A stretch of 64,000 bases of DNA from Loktanella sp. S4079 (GCF_000967725.1 NZ_JXYE01000006.1:62001-126000), one strand, 5' to 3'; shown: positions 6,622 through 15,430, counted from the first letter of the stretch. The notes: generated from the sequence alone by a model not told the origin. Translations and numbers: made by a program.

Positions 6622-7791
6622 ATGGCATCTGAACAAGTCGCGCTAAGCGGTGCCTTGCGCCGTGCAGAAGTGAAAAAGAACGTGGCCGCAATTCACGTGA
6701 GCGGCAAGCTGACGCTGTTGCAGCGCAAGCTGTCGAACGTCTTGCTATTGAATGCCTATGACACGCTGATCCACAAACAATCCCATGCGATTGATGCGCG
6801 GACCCTGTGCACAATGATCGGGTATAATTCGAATGATATGGAAACGCTCAAGCAGTCGTTGCGGGGGTTGGTTGAGACATCTGCAGAATGGGACATGTTG
6901 GACGAAAACGGCCAACAGGAGTGGGGCGTGTCGAGCCTATTGGCCTATGCCAAGCTAAAGGGTGGGGTGTGTGAATATTCCTATTCTGCGGCGCTGGCGG
7001 AAAAGCTGCATGATCCAAAGGTCTTTGCGTTGATCAATTTGAATATTCAGCGTCGTTTTACGAGCGGGCATGCCTTGGCGCTTTATGAAAACTGCTATCG
7101 CTTTGTACGCACTGGGAGCACGGGGTGGTGGCCCTTGGATTTGTTCCGCCGTTTGATGGGGGTGAATGACAGCGCCTATTACGAAGTCTTTAAGCACTTG
7201 AATGCGAAAGTGATCAAACCTGCCGTTGCTGAGGTGAACAAGACGTCCAATATCATTGTCACGCCGGAAACCCGCAAAATGGGCCGTGCGGTGACCGAGA
7301 TACGGTTCAAGATCGCAAAGAACCCGCAGCTTTCGATCCTTGATCTTGATGATGGTGAAGGTGTCCGTAATGAACCTGTCTATGAAAAACTGATAGGGCA
7401 GGGGGTCAGCGACCGTTTGGCGCGTCAGTGGATTAAAGAGCATGGTGCCGCACATGTGGCGGACAAGATTGACTATGTGGCCGCCCGGAAAGGCGTGCAA
7501 AACCCAGTCAGCTATCTGACCGCGGCCCTGCGCGACGATTATATCGAAGAAAAGGCATCTGTGGCGGCACCGCAGTCTGAGCGGGCAAAGCGGCTGAGCC
7601 GTTTGCGCGATCTGGTAAATGGCCGGAGCCCCACGCAACGTGACGCGGACAAGCGGTTGTTCATGTCGCGGTTGGATGACGCCGGTGCGCGGCTAGATTT
7701 TGAAAACCACGGCTGGATGTCGGGATTGAACGCCGAGGCAATTTTTGAGTTCTGGGAAGACCTGATGCCCGGTGCCTTTGACGATCTGTAG
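6622..7791 (+). CDS. repB: RepB-type plasmid replication initiator (Rep_3 superfamily)
   Basis: 389 residues. The N-terminal two thirds carry the Rep_3 winged-helix pattern: LTLLQRKLSNVLLLNAYD near residue 35, the RALC-like DARTLCTMIGY, ETLKQSLRGLVETSAEWD, YSYSAALAEKL, and FTSGHALALYENCYRFV, then WPLDLFRRLMGV and a second winged helix. The C-terminal 130 residues are a family-specific extension. The start has AAGGTGAG a few bases upstream. It should bind the repeats upstream and open the origin. Its divergence from parAB is typical of RepB-type replicons of Rhodobacteraceae. Confidence 0.9.
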   Translation: MASEQVALSGALRRAEVKKNVAAIHVSGKLTLLQRKLSNVLLLNAYDTLIHKQSHAIDARTLCTMIGYNSNDMETLKQSLRGLVETSAEWDMLDENGQQEWGVSSLLAYAKLKGGVCEYSYSAALAEKLHDPKVFALINLNIQRRFTSGHALALYENCYRFVRTGSTGWWPLDLFRRLMGVNDSAYYEVFKHLNAKVIKPAVAEVNKTSNIIVTPETRKMGRAVTEIRFKIAKNPQLSILDLDDGEGVRNEPVYEKLIGQGVSDRLARQWIKEHGAAHVADKIDYVAARKGVQNPVSYLTAALRDDYIEEKASVAAPQSERAKRLSRLRDLVNGRSPTQRDADKRLFMSRLDDAGARLDFENHGWMSGLNAEAIFEFWEDLMPGAFDDL

Positions 7792-7800
7792 GGCAGGGGG

Positions 7801-8784
7801 CTAGCCGCCGATCAGTTGCTGCCCAATAAGTACATAGGCGGCGATTGCAATTGTCAGCACCAAGATCATGATCGGGGCAGAACGTCCCACGGATTTGAGA
7901 TCTTCGAAAGAGGTCTTCATTCCGACAGCAGCAACGGCCGTGACCAAACACGCGCGCGAAATATTATCGGCGCTGTGAACCGCCCAATCGGGCAACCAGC
8001 CCAAGGAGTTCAGACCTGCGAGCGCGAGAAATCCGATGACGAAACCGGGGACGAGGGGGACTTTTTCTCCGCTTTGCCCGGATTGCCGCAAAAACAGCGC
8101 TCCAACAAAGACCACAGGGGCGAGCATCCCAACGCGGAAGAGTTTGACCAAAGTCGAAATGTCGCCAGTTTCATCCGAGACAGAATAGCCGGCCCCGACG
8201 ACTTGGGCGACGTCATGGATTGTCCCGCCCAAAAACACGCCAGCGGATTGGCTATCTAGCCCGATGGCGCTGATGATGATGGGGTAGATAATCATCGCCA
8301 CGGTCGAGGCGAGCGTGACCGAAACCACAGTAAAGGTTACGTCCCGTTCGGTGTTTTCGCCTTTGGGTAAGAGCGAGGCGATGGCCATCGCGGCAGAAGC
8401 CCCGCAGATCGCAACGGCGCTGCCCGTCAAAAAGCCAAATGCCTTATCGCGTTGAAATACAGGCGCTAGGGCGAGGCCAAGCAAGATCGTTAAGACCACC
8501 CCAGAGGCCACGAGCCCCACATTCGCGAGCCCGATTTGTGCAACCATATCAATGCTGACCCGCACGCCGAGCAGACCAACGCCAATCCGCAAGACCATCC
8601 GCGATGCAAATCCGATGCCGGGGGCGGTGCGTTCTTCGGTTGAGAGAAACTGAAACGGAATCCCCAGTAGGATCGCCATCAACATGACTGGCGCGCCGTA
8701 ATGGTCCGATAAGAACTGCGCGGCCATTGCGACCATCACCGCAAAGAGCAGCCCCGGAAAGATGAGTTTGGCGTTTAGGACCAT
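7801..8784 (-). CDS. YeiH/TauZ-like putative sulfate (sulfite) exporter
   Basis: 327 residues, about ten membrane helices, with the YeiH (UPF0324) signatures ILLGIPFQFLS, RMVLRIGVGLLGVRVS and the central GSAVAICGASAAMAIASLLPK plus FLGGTIHDVAQVVGAGY. Members next to desulfonating enzymes (TauZ/SuyZ) are thought to export the sulfate or sulfite released from sulfonates. Here it lies 107 bases downstream of the flavin reductase on the same strand, at the end of the monooxygenase operon, which fits that role. It ends 9 bases from the convergent repB stop. Direct transport activity is not shown by sequence. Confidence 0.82.
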   Translation of the reverse strand: MVLNAKLIFPGLLFAVMVAMAAQFLSDHYGAPVMLMAILLGIPFQFLSTEERTAPGIGFASRMVLRIGVGLLGVRVSIDMVAQIGLANVGLVASGVVLTILLGLALAPVFQRDKAFGFLTGSAVAICGASAAMAIASLLPKGENTERDVTFTVVSVTLASTVAMIIYPIIISAIGLDSQSAGVFLGGTIHDVAQVVGAGYSVSDETGDISTLVKLFRVGMLAPVVFVGALFLRQSGQSGEKVPLVPGFVIGFLALAGLNSLGWLPDWAVHSADNISRACLVTAVAAVGMKTSFEDLKSVGRSAPIMILVLTIAIAAYVLIGQQLIGG

Positions 8785-8891
8785 GTTTCCTCGTGCCGAG
8801 TTTCGCGAAAGGATAGCTGTCCGCGTGTTTCTGTTAAACCTCGGAAATCAAACGGCGTGTTGTTGAAATGCGAGGGTCGCCAAATGCTGTC

Positions 8892-9416
8892 CTATGTACT
8901 TGTTATATTGGCGGTTTGTCCTTGGAAGAAGGCGAGCGCATCGCCCGTGTTGCGCATTGCCGCACGGATTACTTGGCCGACCACGATTTCATGGTCACCG
9001 CCCGGATAGGTCGCATAGTGGCTGCATTCAAACCGCGCGAGGCAATCGGGCAGGATCGGTACGCCTTCGGCATTTTGGGGCAGGTTTGCATCGGCCAGGC
9101 AGTTCCCGTCTTTGGCGACTTGCCAGCACAGATCGGTTTGTTCTTGGCCGAGTACGTGGATGGCGAAGTGCTGGGCCTGCGTAAAGTAGGCGCAGCGTCG
9201 GGATGATTTGTCGGGCGCCCAAAGCACCAGCGGCGGATCAAGCGACAGCGAGGAGAAGCTGTTCGCTGTAATCGCCACTGGTCCTTTGTCGGTTGCGACG
9301 GTCACGATTGTGACGCCGGTCGCAAACTGTCCGAACGCATCGCGCAATTGACGCGGATTTGCGGGATCGGGGGTAAATGGTGTCATGCCCAAAATGCCGT
9401 TGTCTGTCTTGATCAT
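8892..9416 (-). CDS. Flavin reductase (FMN), partner of the monooxygenase (SmoA-like)
   Basis: 174 residues of the flavin reductase-like domain: LRDAFGQFATGVTIVTV, ITANSFSSLSLDPPLVLWA, HFAIHVLGQEQ and a C-terminal GGDHEIVVGQVI. The family reduces free FMN with NAD(P)H and hands FMNH2 to a separate monooxygenase. Its ATG overlaps the stop of the aldo/keto reductase gene as ATGA, so translation is coupled and the longer start at 9416 is used. Together with the two upstream genes it forms a three-step unit. The physiological electron donor cannot be read from the sequence. Confidence 0.87.
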   Translation of the reverse strand: MIKTDNGILGMTPFTPDPANPRQLRDAFGQFATGVTIVTVATDKGPVAITANSFSSLSLDPPLVLWAPDKSSRRCAYFTQAQHFAIHVLGQEQTDLCWQVAKDGNCLADANLPQNAEGVPILPDCLARFECSHYATYPGGDHEIVVGQVIRAAMRNTGDALAFFQGQTANITST

Positions 9417-10306
9417 GGCACTTCATTCCCAAGGGACGCTTCGTAAAGGTAAAACCAGTCTTGGCGTGAGATTGAAACAGAAAGAGCGTCAGACAGCCGT
9501 GCAATGCGATCAAGGTTATTCGTCCCGAGAACAGGCAGAATTTTTGACGGGTGGCGCAGCAAAAATGCGACGGCGACGGCGGCACGATCAACGCCTTGAT
9601 CCTTGGCGATTTCATCCATCCGGTCGGTCAGCGCGTTTTGCCCTGTCATGAGATCGCCGCCACCCAGCGGGGACCATGCCATGATTGGCTGGCCCTGACG
9701 CTGATGGAACGCAATGTCGCCATTGGTAAAGGGATCAATGGCGGATGCGGAAATCTCGATCTGATTGGTGACAAGCGGATTTTTCATTGCTGATTGAAGC
9801 AGTTCCCAGTCCCAAGGTCGAAAGTTTGACACCCCAACAGCGCGGACTTTGCCGGATGCGATCAATTCATCCAATGCGGCCCCTGTTTCATGGTGGTCCA
9901 TCAGCGGGTCTGGGCGGTGGATGAGCAAGAGGTCGATCTGCTCAATGCCCATTGCTGTCAGTGAAAGATCAACAGAAGCCGCGATATGCGCGCGGGTCGT
10001 GTCGTAGTATTTGCATTTTGCATCGGCGTAGCGGCCCATCGGGGCCACGATGTCACATTTGGTGACGATTTCCATTTGCGGACGCAGGGCTGGGTTCGCC
10101 TCGAGCGCGGTGCCGAGCAGATCTTCGGCAGCGTAGCCACCATAGATGTCCGCCTGATCAAAAGTCGTGATACCTTGGGAGAGACAGCTTTGGATTTTTG
10201 TCTCGATATGGGCGGCAGAAGTATTTGCATCGTCCCCGATCCGCCACATGCCATAGACAAGCTGACTGAACGATAGGTCAGGGGTAATTTCAATGCGAGG
10301 CATCAT
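9413..10306 (-). CDS. Aldo/keto reductase (candidate 6-oxo-sugar reductase, SmoB-like)
   Basis: 297 residues, YdhF-type aldo/keto reductase: LVYGMWRIGDD, FDQADIYGGYAAEDLLG (Asp and catalytic Tyr), TKCDIVAP (Lys), LLLIHRPDPL (His), VGVSNFRPWD, MAWSPLGGG and a C-terminal NADPH-binding VLGTNNLDRI. It starts by overlapping the monooxygenase stop (TAATG) and ends overlapping the flavin reductase start. In the described sulfoquinovose monooxygenase pathway an aldo/keto reductase turns the aldehyde made by desulfonation (6-oxo-glucose) into glucose, and the context here fits that role. The substrate is an inference. Confidence 0.85.
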   Translation of the reverse strand: MMPRIEITPDLSFSQLVYGMWRIGDDANTSAAHIETKIQSCLSQGITTFDQADIYGGYAAEDLLGTALEANPALRPQMEIVTKCDIVAPMGRYADAKCKYYDTTRAHIAASVDLSLTAMGIEQIDLLLIHRPDPLMDHHETGAALDELIASGKVRAVGVSNFRPWDWELLQSAMKNPLVTNQIEISASAIDPFTNGDIAFHQRQGQPIMAWSPLGGGDLMTGQNALTDRMDEIAKDQGVDRAAVAVAFLLRHPSKILPVLGTNNLDRIARLSDALSVSISRQDWFYLYEASLGNEVP

Positions 10307-11460
10307 TAGCGGCGGACTCCGTTTCCGAGTGGGGTCGCAGGAACACCAGCCGGGACGCGGCCATATTCGTGCGGAAGTGAACAGGTTTTCATCTGTGGTA
10401 ACACGCGTTTACCAAAATGTTCAGCCTCTTCCAGATGCGGATAGCCAGAAAGAATAAAGGCACGTATGCCCATTTTCTGGTAGGCTTCGAGTTTTGATAG
10501 AACCTGATCCGTCGATCCGACAATTGCGGCGCCGCAACCAGACCGCGCGCGCCCAACACCTGTCCACAGATTGGGTTCGATATATCCGTGATCATCTGCG
10601 ATTTCGCGGTTTTTTGCCTGATGGCTGACACCAAGCGATTTCGCATCAAGCGCGCGGTTCCGGATTGCATCGCCTTGATCGTCATCGAGTTTTGACACGA
10701 TGTAATCAGCGTATTCACGGGCTTCGGCCTCTGTGTCGCGCACGATCATATGTACCCGAAGACCATAGTCGAGCGTGCGGTCATAGCGTTCGGCAACGGC
10801 GTTGACTGCTTGCATACGGCCTTGGAGTTCTTCGATCTTTTCGGGCCACATCAGGTAGACGTCGCAATGTTGGCCGCAAAGTTCGAGCGCCGCAGGTGAG
10901 TATCCCCCGAAATACAAGAGCGGCCCACCTGATTGGTAGGGGCGCACCGGATCAGTGGTCAGGCCAGAAAAGTTGTAAATCTCGCCTTTGTAGTTAATTT
11001 CGTCTTGGGTCCAGGCCTGTTTCAGGATTTCGACCACTTCGCGGGATCGTTGGTAGCGATAGCTGCTATCTTCGGTTTGGCCGGGGAAATCAGAGCTGAT
11101 GATATTCACCGTTAACCTGCCATTCAGCATGTGATCCAAGGTGGCGATGGTCCGGGCGAGCATGATCGGTTGCATTTCACCACAGCGCACGGCGGCGAGC
11201 ATATTGATGTCTGTCGTGATTGGGGCGCAGCCCGCCACAAAGCTAAGTGTATCTTGGCCAACCTGATAGGACGATGGGCACAGGATGTTGCGAAAACCCT
11301 GCTGTTCGGCGGTTTTGACGATTTGCGAGCAGTGATCCCATGATGATCGCAGATTACCGTCGGGCACCCCGAGAAACTGATAATCATCAGAGCAGAGCGC
11401 CGCGAACCATGACACTTCGGTGGCGTCGAGATCGGTCGATGTTATCGGCACTATGGTCAT
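10306..11460 (-). CDS. FMNH2-dependent (LLM class) sulfonate monooxygenase, SsuD/SmoC-like
   Basis: 384 residues, luciferase-like TIM-barrel family: EQQGFRNILCPSSYQVGQD near residue 55, INMLAAVRCGEMQPIMLARTIATLDHMLNGRLTVNI (split motif typical of SsuD-type enzymes), SREVVEILKQAW, YFGGYSPAALEL and a late GSTDQVLSKLEAYQKMGI. Family members use FMNH2 and O2 to cleave C-S bonds, releasing sulfite and an aldehyde. GAGAGGAC precedes the ATG. It is the first gene of an overlapping operon with a reductase for the aldehyde and a flavin reductase, and it diverges from a GntR regulator. Substrate (sulfoquinovose, another sulfo-sugar or an alkanesulfonate) is unproven. Confidence 0.85.
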   Translation of the reverse strand: MTIVPITSTDLDATEVSWFAALCSDDYQFLGVPDGNLRSSWDHCSQIVKTAEQQGFRNILCPSSYQVGQDTLSFVAGCAPITTDINMLAAVRCGEMQPIMLARTIATLDHMLNGRLTVNIISSDFPGQTEDSSYRYQRSREVVEILKQAWTQDEINYKGEIYNFSGLTTDPVRPYQSGGPLLYFGGYSPAALELCGQHCDVYLMWPEKIEELQGRMQAVNAVAERYDRTLDYGLRVHMIVRDTEAEAREYADYIVSKLDDDQGDAIRNRALDAKSLGVSHQAKNREIADDHGYIEPNLWTGVGRARSGCGAAIVGSTDQVLSKLEAYQKMGIRAFILSGYPHLEEAEHFGKRVLPQMKTCSLPHEYGRVPAGVPATPLGNGVRR

Positions 11461-11502
11461 TTTTATGTCCTCTCATGGGCGGATGGTATGGGCGGTAGCC
11501 CC

Positions 11503-11524
11503 GATAAATCCGCTTGACTTTATC
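11503..11524. promoter_or_regulatory. Candidate operator between monooxygenase operon and GntR gene
   Basis: GATAAA (11503-11508) and TTTATC (11519-11524) form an inverted repeat with 10-base spacing in the divergent control region, overlapping a TTGACT that could be a -35 element for the GntR gene. A good -10 is not obvious. Confidence 0.3.
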
Positions 11525-11594
11525 TATCGCTAGCAGTGTCTTTGGGTTGGATCAATGGTGTATCAATTTTTTGATGCAAGGGGGGAATGCGTGG

Positions 11595-12305
11595 ATGTAC
11601 GTTCAGGGTGAAACACCGACGGCTTTGCCGCTTTATGTACAAATCAGCGAGGTGTTGATCCGCGAGATTACCTCTGGTCATTTGCCTGAAGGTGCCCGTT
11701 TGCCGCCTGAACGCGACCTTGCCAAGCAGTATGGTACGACGGTTCGGACGTTGCGTAAGGCATTGGCAATATTGGAAGAAAAAGGATTACTGCAGGGCAT
11801 TCAGGGGTCTGGAAATTATGTGCGCAAGACCGAAGATGTGACCAGCGTCTATTCCATGTTTCGGCTCGAATTGTTGCGCGGTGGGGGGCTGCCGACGGCG
11901 CAAATTCTGTCCCTTGATGAGATGAAAAAGCCTGCTGATTTACCGGAATTCGGAGTGTCGCCAGATGCGACCCGTATCAGACGATTGCGGTTTTTGAATC
12001 TGACACCCATCGCGATCGAAGAAATTTGGCTGGATCGCAACGCCGGCCAGATCGTTCGCCAAGAGCTGTCGGATTCGCTCTATCGTTACTACAAAATGCG
12101 GCTGGGTTTTTGGATCACACATGCCGAGGATTATGTTTCGGTCGGGGAGGTGCCAGAGTTTGCACCCGCAGAATTCGCGCCGCAGATTGGGCAGACCGTC
12201 GGTTTTATTGAGCGCGTCAGCTACGCCAAACAACACGGTTCGGTCGAATTTTCACGGACTTGGTTTGACCCGCAGCGCGCGCGCTATGTGCAGCGCCTGC
12301 GTTAG
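11595..12305 (+). CDS. GntR/HutC family transcriptional regulator
   Basis: 236 residues from the ATG at 11595, which follows AAGGGGGG; upstream TTG/ATG starts at 11514 and 11574 would add residues unlike the family. N-terminal GntR winged helix: PLYVQISEVLIREITSGHLPEGARLPPERDLAKQYG and TVRTLRKALAILEEKGLLQGIQGSGNYV. The C-terminal UTRA effector domain runs from about residue 85 (RIRRLRFLNLTPIAIEEIWLD to VEFSRTWFDPQRARYV). Such regulators usually sense a sugar or organic acid and repress a neighbouring operon; its divergence from the monooxygenase genes suggests it controls them, and possibly the downstream nag genes. Confidence 0.88.
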   Translation: MYVQGETPTALPLYVQISEVLIREITSGHLPEGARLPPERDLAKQYGTTVRTLRKALAILEEKGLLQGIQGSGNYVRKTEDVTSVYSMFRLELLRGGGLPTAQILSLDEMKKPADLPEFGVSPDATRIRRLRFLNLTPIAIEEIWLDRNAGQIVRQELSDSLYRYYKMRLGFWITHAEDYVSVGEVPEFAPAEFAPQIGQTVGFIERVSYAKQHGSVEFSRTWFDPQRARYVQRLR

Positions 12306-12314
12306 GGAGGAAAT

Positions 12315-13424
12315 ATGTCAAACATTACGAACTACGGCATCATCGGTTGCGGCATGATGGGCCACGAACATTTACGTAATATTGCCTTGCTCGATGGGGC
12401 GCGGGTCGCTGGCATCTTTGAGCCGGACGCGCGGATGGCGCAAACCGCTCAGTCCATCGCACCGGATGCAAAGCTGGTTACAAGCGTTGCGGCGTTATTA
12501 GAGATTGCAGAGCTCGATTGCATTTTGATCGCGAGCCCGAATTTTCGCCATGTTGAACAGCTAGAGGCATTGGCGGCACAACGTCCTTTGCCGGTTTTGG
12601 TTGAAAAGCCGTTGTTCACAGATTTTGAACATGCCGCGCGGATCAAGGCGTTTGCAGAGACCTATCCTGCACCGGTTTGGGTTGCGATGGAATATCGGTA
12701 TATGCCGCCGATTGCTGCATTTTTGGAAAACGCCGCGCAATCAACGGGTGGGATTAAGATGCTGACCATCCGCGAGCATCGGTTCCCGTTCTTGGAAAAG
12801 GTTGGTGATTGGAACAGGTTTAACCGCTATTCGGGTGGAACCTTTGTCGAGAAATGCTGCCATTTCTTTGATTTAATGCGATTGACGTTGGGGGCTGAAC
12901 CTGTGCGGGTCATGGCCTCTGGTGGGCAGGACGCGAACCATTTGGATGAGCGTTATAACGGTGAACAGCCCGATATTTTGGACAACGGCTATGTCATTGT
13001 TGATTTCGACAATGGCAGTCGCGCGATGCTAGAGCTGTGCATGTTTGCTGAAGGCGCGCGCTATCAAGAAGAAGTTTCTGCTGTTGGCCCGCTTGGTAAA
13101 ATTGAGGCATTCGTGCCGGGGCCGGGTCGGTTTTGGCCCGATCATCTGGGCGCGCCGCCTGTTCCGCAATTGGTGGTCAGTCCGCGTGATCCAAAAGGTC
13201 CGGTTGAGCGCGATATTCCGGTCGATCCAGCCTTGCTAGAGGCTGGGGATCATAACGGTTCGACCTTTTATCAGCATCAAAAGTTTCTAGAGGTTGTACG
13301 TGGCGAACGGGCGCAGCCCGAAGTCAGTTTTCATGACGGAAAAATGGCCGTTTTGATGGGGATGGCAGCGCAAATTTCGCTGGCAGAACACCGGGTCGTG
13401 GCAATGTCGGAAATGCTGGCTTAG
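12315..13424 (+). CDS. Gfo/Idh/MocA family oxidoreductase
   Basis: 369 residues. The N-terminal Rossmann fold shows YGIIGCGMMGHEHLRNIA and the family's EKP motif in VLVEKPLFTD; the C-terminal alpha/beta domain contains YRYMPPIAAFL, GGTFVEKCCHFFDLMRL with the usual catalytic His, and a late GSTFYQHQKFLEVVRG. Members oxidise or reduce sugars and cyclitols with NAD(P)(H), sometimes as part of redox-assisted glycoside cleavage. It follows the GntR gene by 9 bases and is followed by a good hairpin terminator, so GntR and this gene may be one transcript. Substrate unknown; an amino-sugar or sulfo-sugar derivative is likely from context. Confidence 0.87.
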   Translation: MSNITNYGIIGCGMMGHEHLRNIALLDGARVAGIFEPDARMAQTAQSIAPDAKLVTSVAALLEIAELDCILIASPNFRHVEQLEALAAQRPLPVLVEKPLFTDFEHAARIKAFAETYPAPVWVAMEYRYMPPIAAFLENAAQSTGGIKMLTIREHRFPFLEKVGDWNRFNRYSGGTFVEKCCHFFDLMRLTLGAEPVRVMASGGQDANHLDERYNGEQPDILDNGYVIVDFDNGSRAMLELCMFAEGARYQEEVSAVGPLGKIEAFVPGPGRFWPDHLGAPPVPQLVVSPRDPKGPVERDIPVDPALLEAGDHNGSTFYQHQKFLEVVRGERAQPEVSFHDGKMAVLMGMAAQISLAEHRVVAMSEMLA

Positions 13425-13448
13425 CCGCGTCACAAAATATGAGCAAAA

Positions 13449-13482
13449 GCGCGCGAAAATAGGGGAAATCGCGCGCCTTTTC
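13449..13482 (+). terminator. Rho-independent terminator after Gfo/Idh gene
   Basis: GCGCGCGA (13449-13456) pairs perfectly with TCGCGCGC (13469-13476); a 12-base loop and a following CTTTTC make a plausible intrinsic terminator. Confidence 0.6.
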
Positions 13483-13546
13483 TTGCTGTTTACGGGTGAA
13501 TCACGGTAGTCTGTAGAGACAAAAAACCACATATTTGGAGTAGTTT

Positions 13547-13939
13547 ATGTCTGAGCAACGCCTCATCCGTTATGATACTGCCGATGCGCAGGCCGGAGGG
13601 CAAAAGCGCCCCTTTGCAAAGGCCGTTCGCGCCGGTGATTACGTGCATGTTTCGGGTCAAGTTCCGACAGTCGACGGAGAGGTCGTAAGTGGCGGCATTG
13701 TCGCCCAGACCGAACAGGTGATCGCCAACATCAAAGAGGTTCTTGCGCTCGCTGATTGCGGTTTCGAAGATATCGTCAAAGTGAATTGCTGGCTGGATGA
13801 TGCGCGCGATTTTTCGTCGTTCAACGCGGTTTTTGAAAAACACTTTGGTCCGAACCCGCCCGCGCGTTCAACAGTCGAATCCAGACTGATGGTGGATGCC
13901 AAAGTCGAGATTGACGTTCTCGCGTGGAAGCCGCTTTGA
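13547..13939 (+). CDS. RidA family (YER057c/UK114) protein
   Basis: 130 residues with the Rid fold: FAKAVRAGDYVHVSGQVPTVDGEVVSGGIVAQTEQVIANIKEVL (shown here as one region, residues about 24-66), CGFEDIVKVNCWLDDARDF, and the C-terminal PARSTVES plus VEIDVLA containing the Arg and Glu that bind the carboxylate in deaminating members. RidA hydrolyses reactive enamine/imine intermediates released by PLP enzymes or amino-acid oxidases. Placement immediately before nagB (4 bases) suggests it deals with imines formed during amino-sugar or D-amino-acid breakdown in this locus. Confidence 0.88.
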   Translation: MSEQRLIRYDTADAQAGGQKRPFAKAVRAGDYVHVSGQVPTVDGEVVSGGIVAQTEQVIANIKEVLALADCGFEDIVKVNCWLDDARDFSSFNAVFEKHFGPNPPARSTVESRLMVDAKVEIDVLAWKPL

Positions 13940-13943
13940 TCCG

Positions 13944-14720
13944 ATGAAGGTTTTGATTCACGAAACGCAGGCAACGGCGGTTGATTGTGTTGCCGGATTA
14001 TTCGCAGAGCGGTTGGTCAAACAGCCCGATACTGTTTTGGGTCTTGCCACGGGTGGCACGATGGAGGCGGTCTATGCCCGTTTGATTGCGTTGCATCAGG
14101 CGGGGCAGATGTCGATGGCGCAGGCGCGGTCATTCAACTTGGATGAATATGTCGGGTTGCGGCCCGATCATCCCTGTTCTTATTGGTATTACATGCGTGA
14201 GAAGCTATTCGCGCATGTTGATATGCGTCCTGAAAATACGTTTTTGCCTTGTGGTGATGCCGCCGATCCCGAGGCAGAGGCCGATCGTTACGAGGCAGCG
14301 ATTGTGGGCGCGGGCGATATTGGTTTGCAGCTATTGGGATTGGGTGCGAATGGGCACATTGGGTTTAACGAACCCACGTCGAGCTTGGCTTCGCACACGC
14401 GGATCAAGACGTTGACCCATTCGACCCGCGATGCAAATGCGCGGTACTTTGACAGTTTTGACGATGTGCCCCGATTGGCGATCACGATGGGCATTGGCAC
14501 GATTATGCGTGCCCAAGAAATCGTCTTGCTCGCCTTTGGCGAAGGCAAGGCCGAGGTTGTGGCCAAGATGATCGAAGGTCCGGTTTCGGCGGCCTGCCCA
14601 GCATCGGTTTTGCAAATGCACCGCAAAGTGACCGTCGTGATTGATGAGGCCGCGGCAAGCAAGCTGTCGTTGCGCGATTATTACGAGGCGGTTCACCCCG
14701 AGGTGCGCGCACCCAAGTGA
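13944..14720 (+). CDS. nagB: Glucosamine-6-phosphate deaminase NagB
   Basis: 258 residues starting at the ATG four bases after the RidA stop. Hallmarks: LGLATGGTMEAVYARL (phosphate binding), FNLDEYVGL (general base Asp), SYWYYMREKLF, LLGLGANGHIGFNEP with catalytic His and Glu, and ARSFNLDEY/ITMGIGTIM. It converts glucosamine-6-phosphate to fructose-6-phosphate and ammonia, the last step of GlcNAc catabolism. NagA and a ROK kinase are encoded at 25-27 kb. Its last 28 bases overlap the convergent cutC gene. Confidence 0.93.
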   Translation: MKVLIHETQATAVDCVAGLFAERLVKQPDTVLGLATGGTMEAVYARLIALHQAGQMSMAQARSFNLDEYVGLRPDHPCSYWYYMREKLFAHVDMRPENTFLPCGDAADPEAEADRYEAAIVGAGDIGLQLLGLGANGHIGFNEPTSSLASHTRIKTLTHSTRDANARYFDSFDDVPRLAITMGIGTIMRAQEIVLLAFGEGKAEVVAKMIEGPVSAACPASVLQMHRKVTVVIDEAAASKLSLRDYYEAVHPEVRAPK

Positions 14721-15430
14721 TGCAAGGATTTGCGTAGGGCGATGATCTGATCAAGATTTGTCGCCCGCGCGTTTTGGGGCTGAAAGCCAAATGCGCTGAT
14801 TTTGGGGTTATTGGGCTTCGTTGCGGGCACTGAACAAGAGGCGTGAACCTCGTGCAGCGGGATTTCGTTGCGAAGCGCGCCGATGTTATCTGCGTTGATC
14901 CCGCCGCCCGGCATGATGGTTATTCCGTATTTCGCCATTTGCCTGAGCCGCGCGATGCCATCCATTGCGGTTTGTGCACCGCCAGATGTAAGCACCCGTT
15001 TGATCCCGAGTTCTTGGCAGATCTGCATGGCCTGATGGATGTCGGGCGTCAGGTCGATGGCCCGATGCACGGTGATGTCTAATCCTTTGGCGGCATCGAC
15101 AAATTGGGCCAGTGTATGTGCATCAAGTGATCCATCAGGTCGCGATGCGCCAATCACCACCCCCGCGAGGCCCGCCTGTTTAACCGTCGCGATTTCGGCC
15201 AATTGGGCGTTTCGTTCGGCGGTGTTCCAAACAAAATCACCAGCGCGTGGGCGGATCATGGCCATGGCGGGCAGGGGGCTTTGCCTCGCGATTTCGATCA
15301 GGCCGATTGAGGGGCTAAGCCCACCAAGAGCAAGTGCCGCGCAAAGTTCAATTCTGTTCGCTCCGCCTCGGGTCGCGGTCGCAATGCCGTCGGCGTCATC
15401 GACGCAGATTTCAAGCGTGACTTTGTTCAT
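14693..15430 (-). CDS. cutC: CutC family TIM-barrel protein
   Basis: 245 residues, full-length CutC family: LEICVDDADGIATATRGGANRIELCAAL at the start, GGLSPSIGLIE, AMIRPRAGDFVW, GVVIGASRPDGSLD, TVHRAIDLTPD, RVLTSGGA, IMPGGGINADN and HEVHASC. Classically annotated as copper homeostasis, but the copper role is disputed and the fold suggests a small-molecule enzyme. Here it is the last gene of an operon with an MFS permease, MlrC, GH20 and SDR genes, so an amino-sugar related reaction is more plausible than copper handling. It overlaps the MFS gene by 20 bases. Confidence 0.85.
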   Translation of the reverse strand: MNKVTLEICVDDADGIATATRGGANRIELCAALALGGLSPSIGLIEIARQSPLPAMAMIRPRAGDFVWNTAERNAQLAEIATVKQAGLAGVVIGASRPDGSLDAHTLAQFVDAAKGLDITVHRAIDLTPDIHQAMQICQELGIKRVLTSGGAQTAMDGIARLRQMAKYGITIMPGGGINADNIGALRNEIPLHEVHASCSVPATKPNNPKISAFGFQPQNARATNLDQIIALRKSLHHLGARTSG

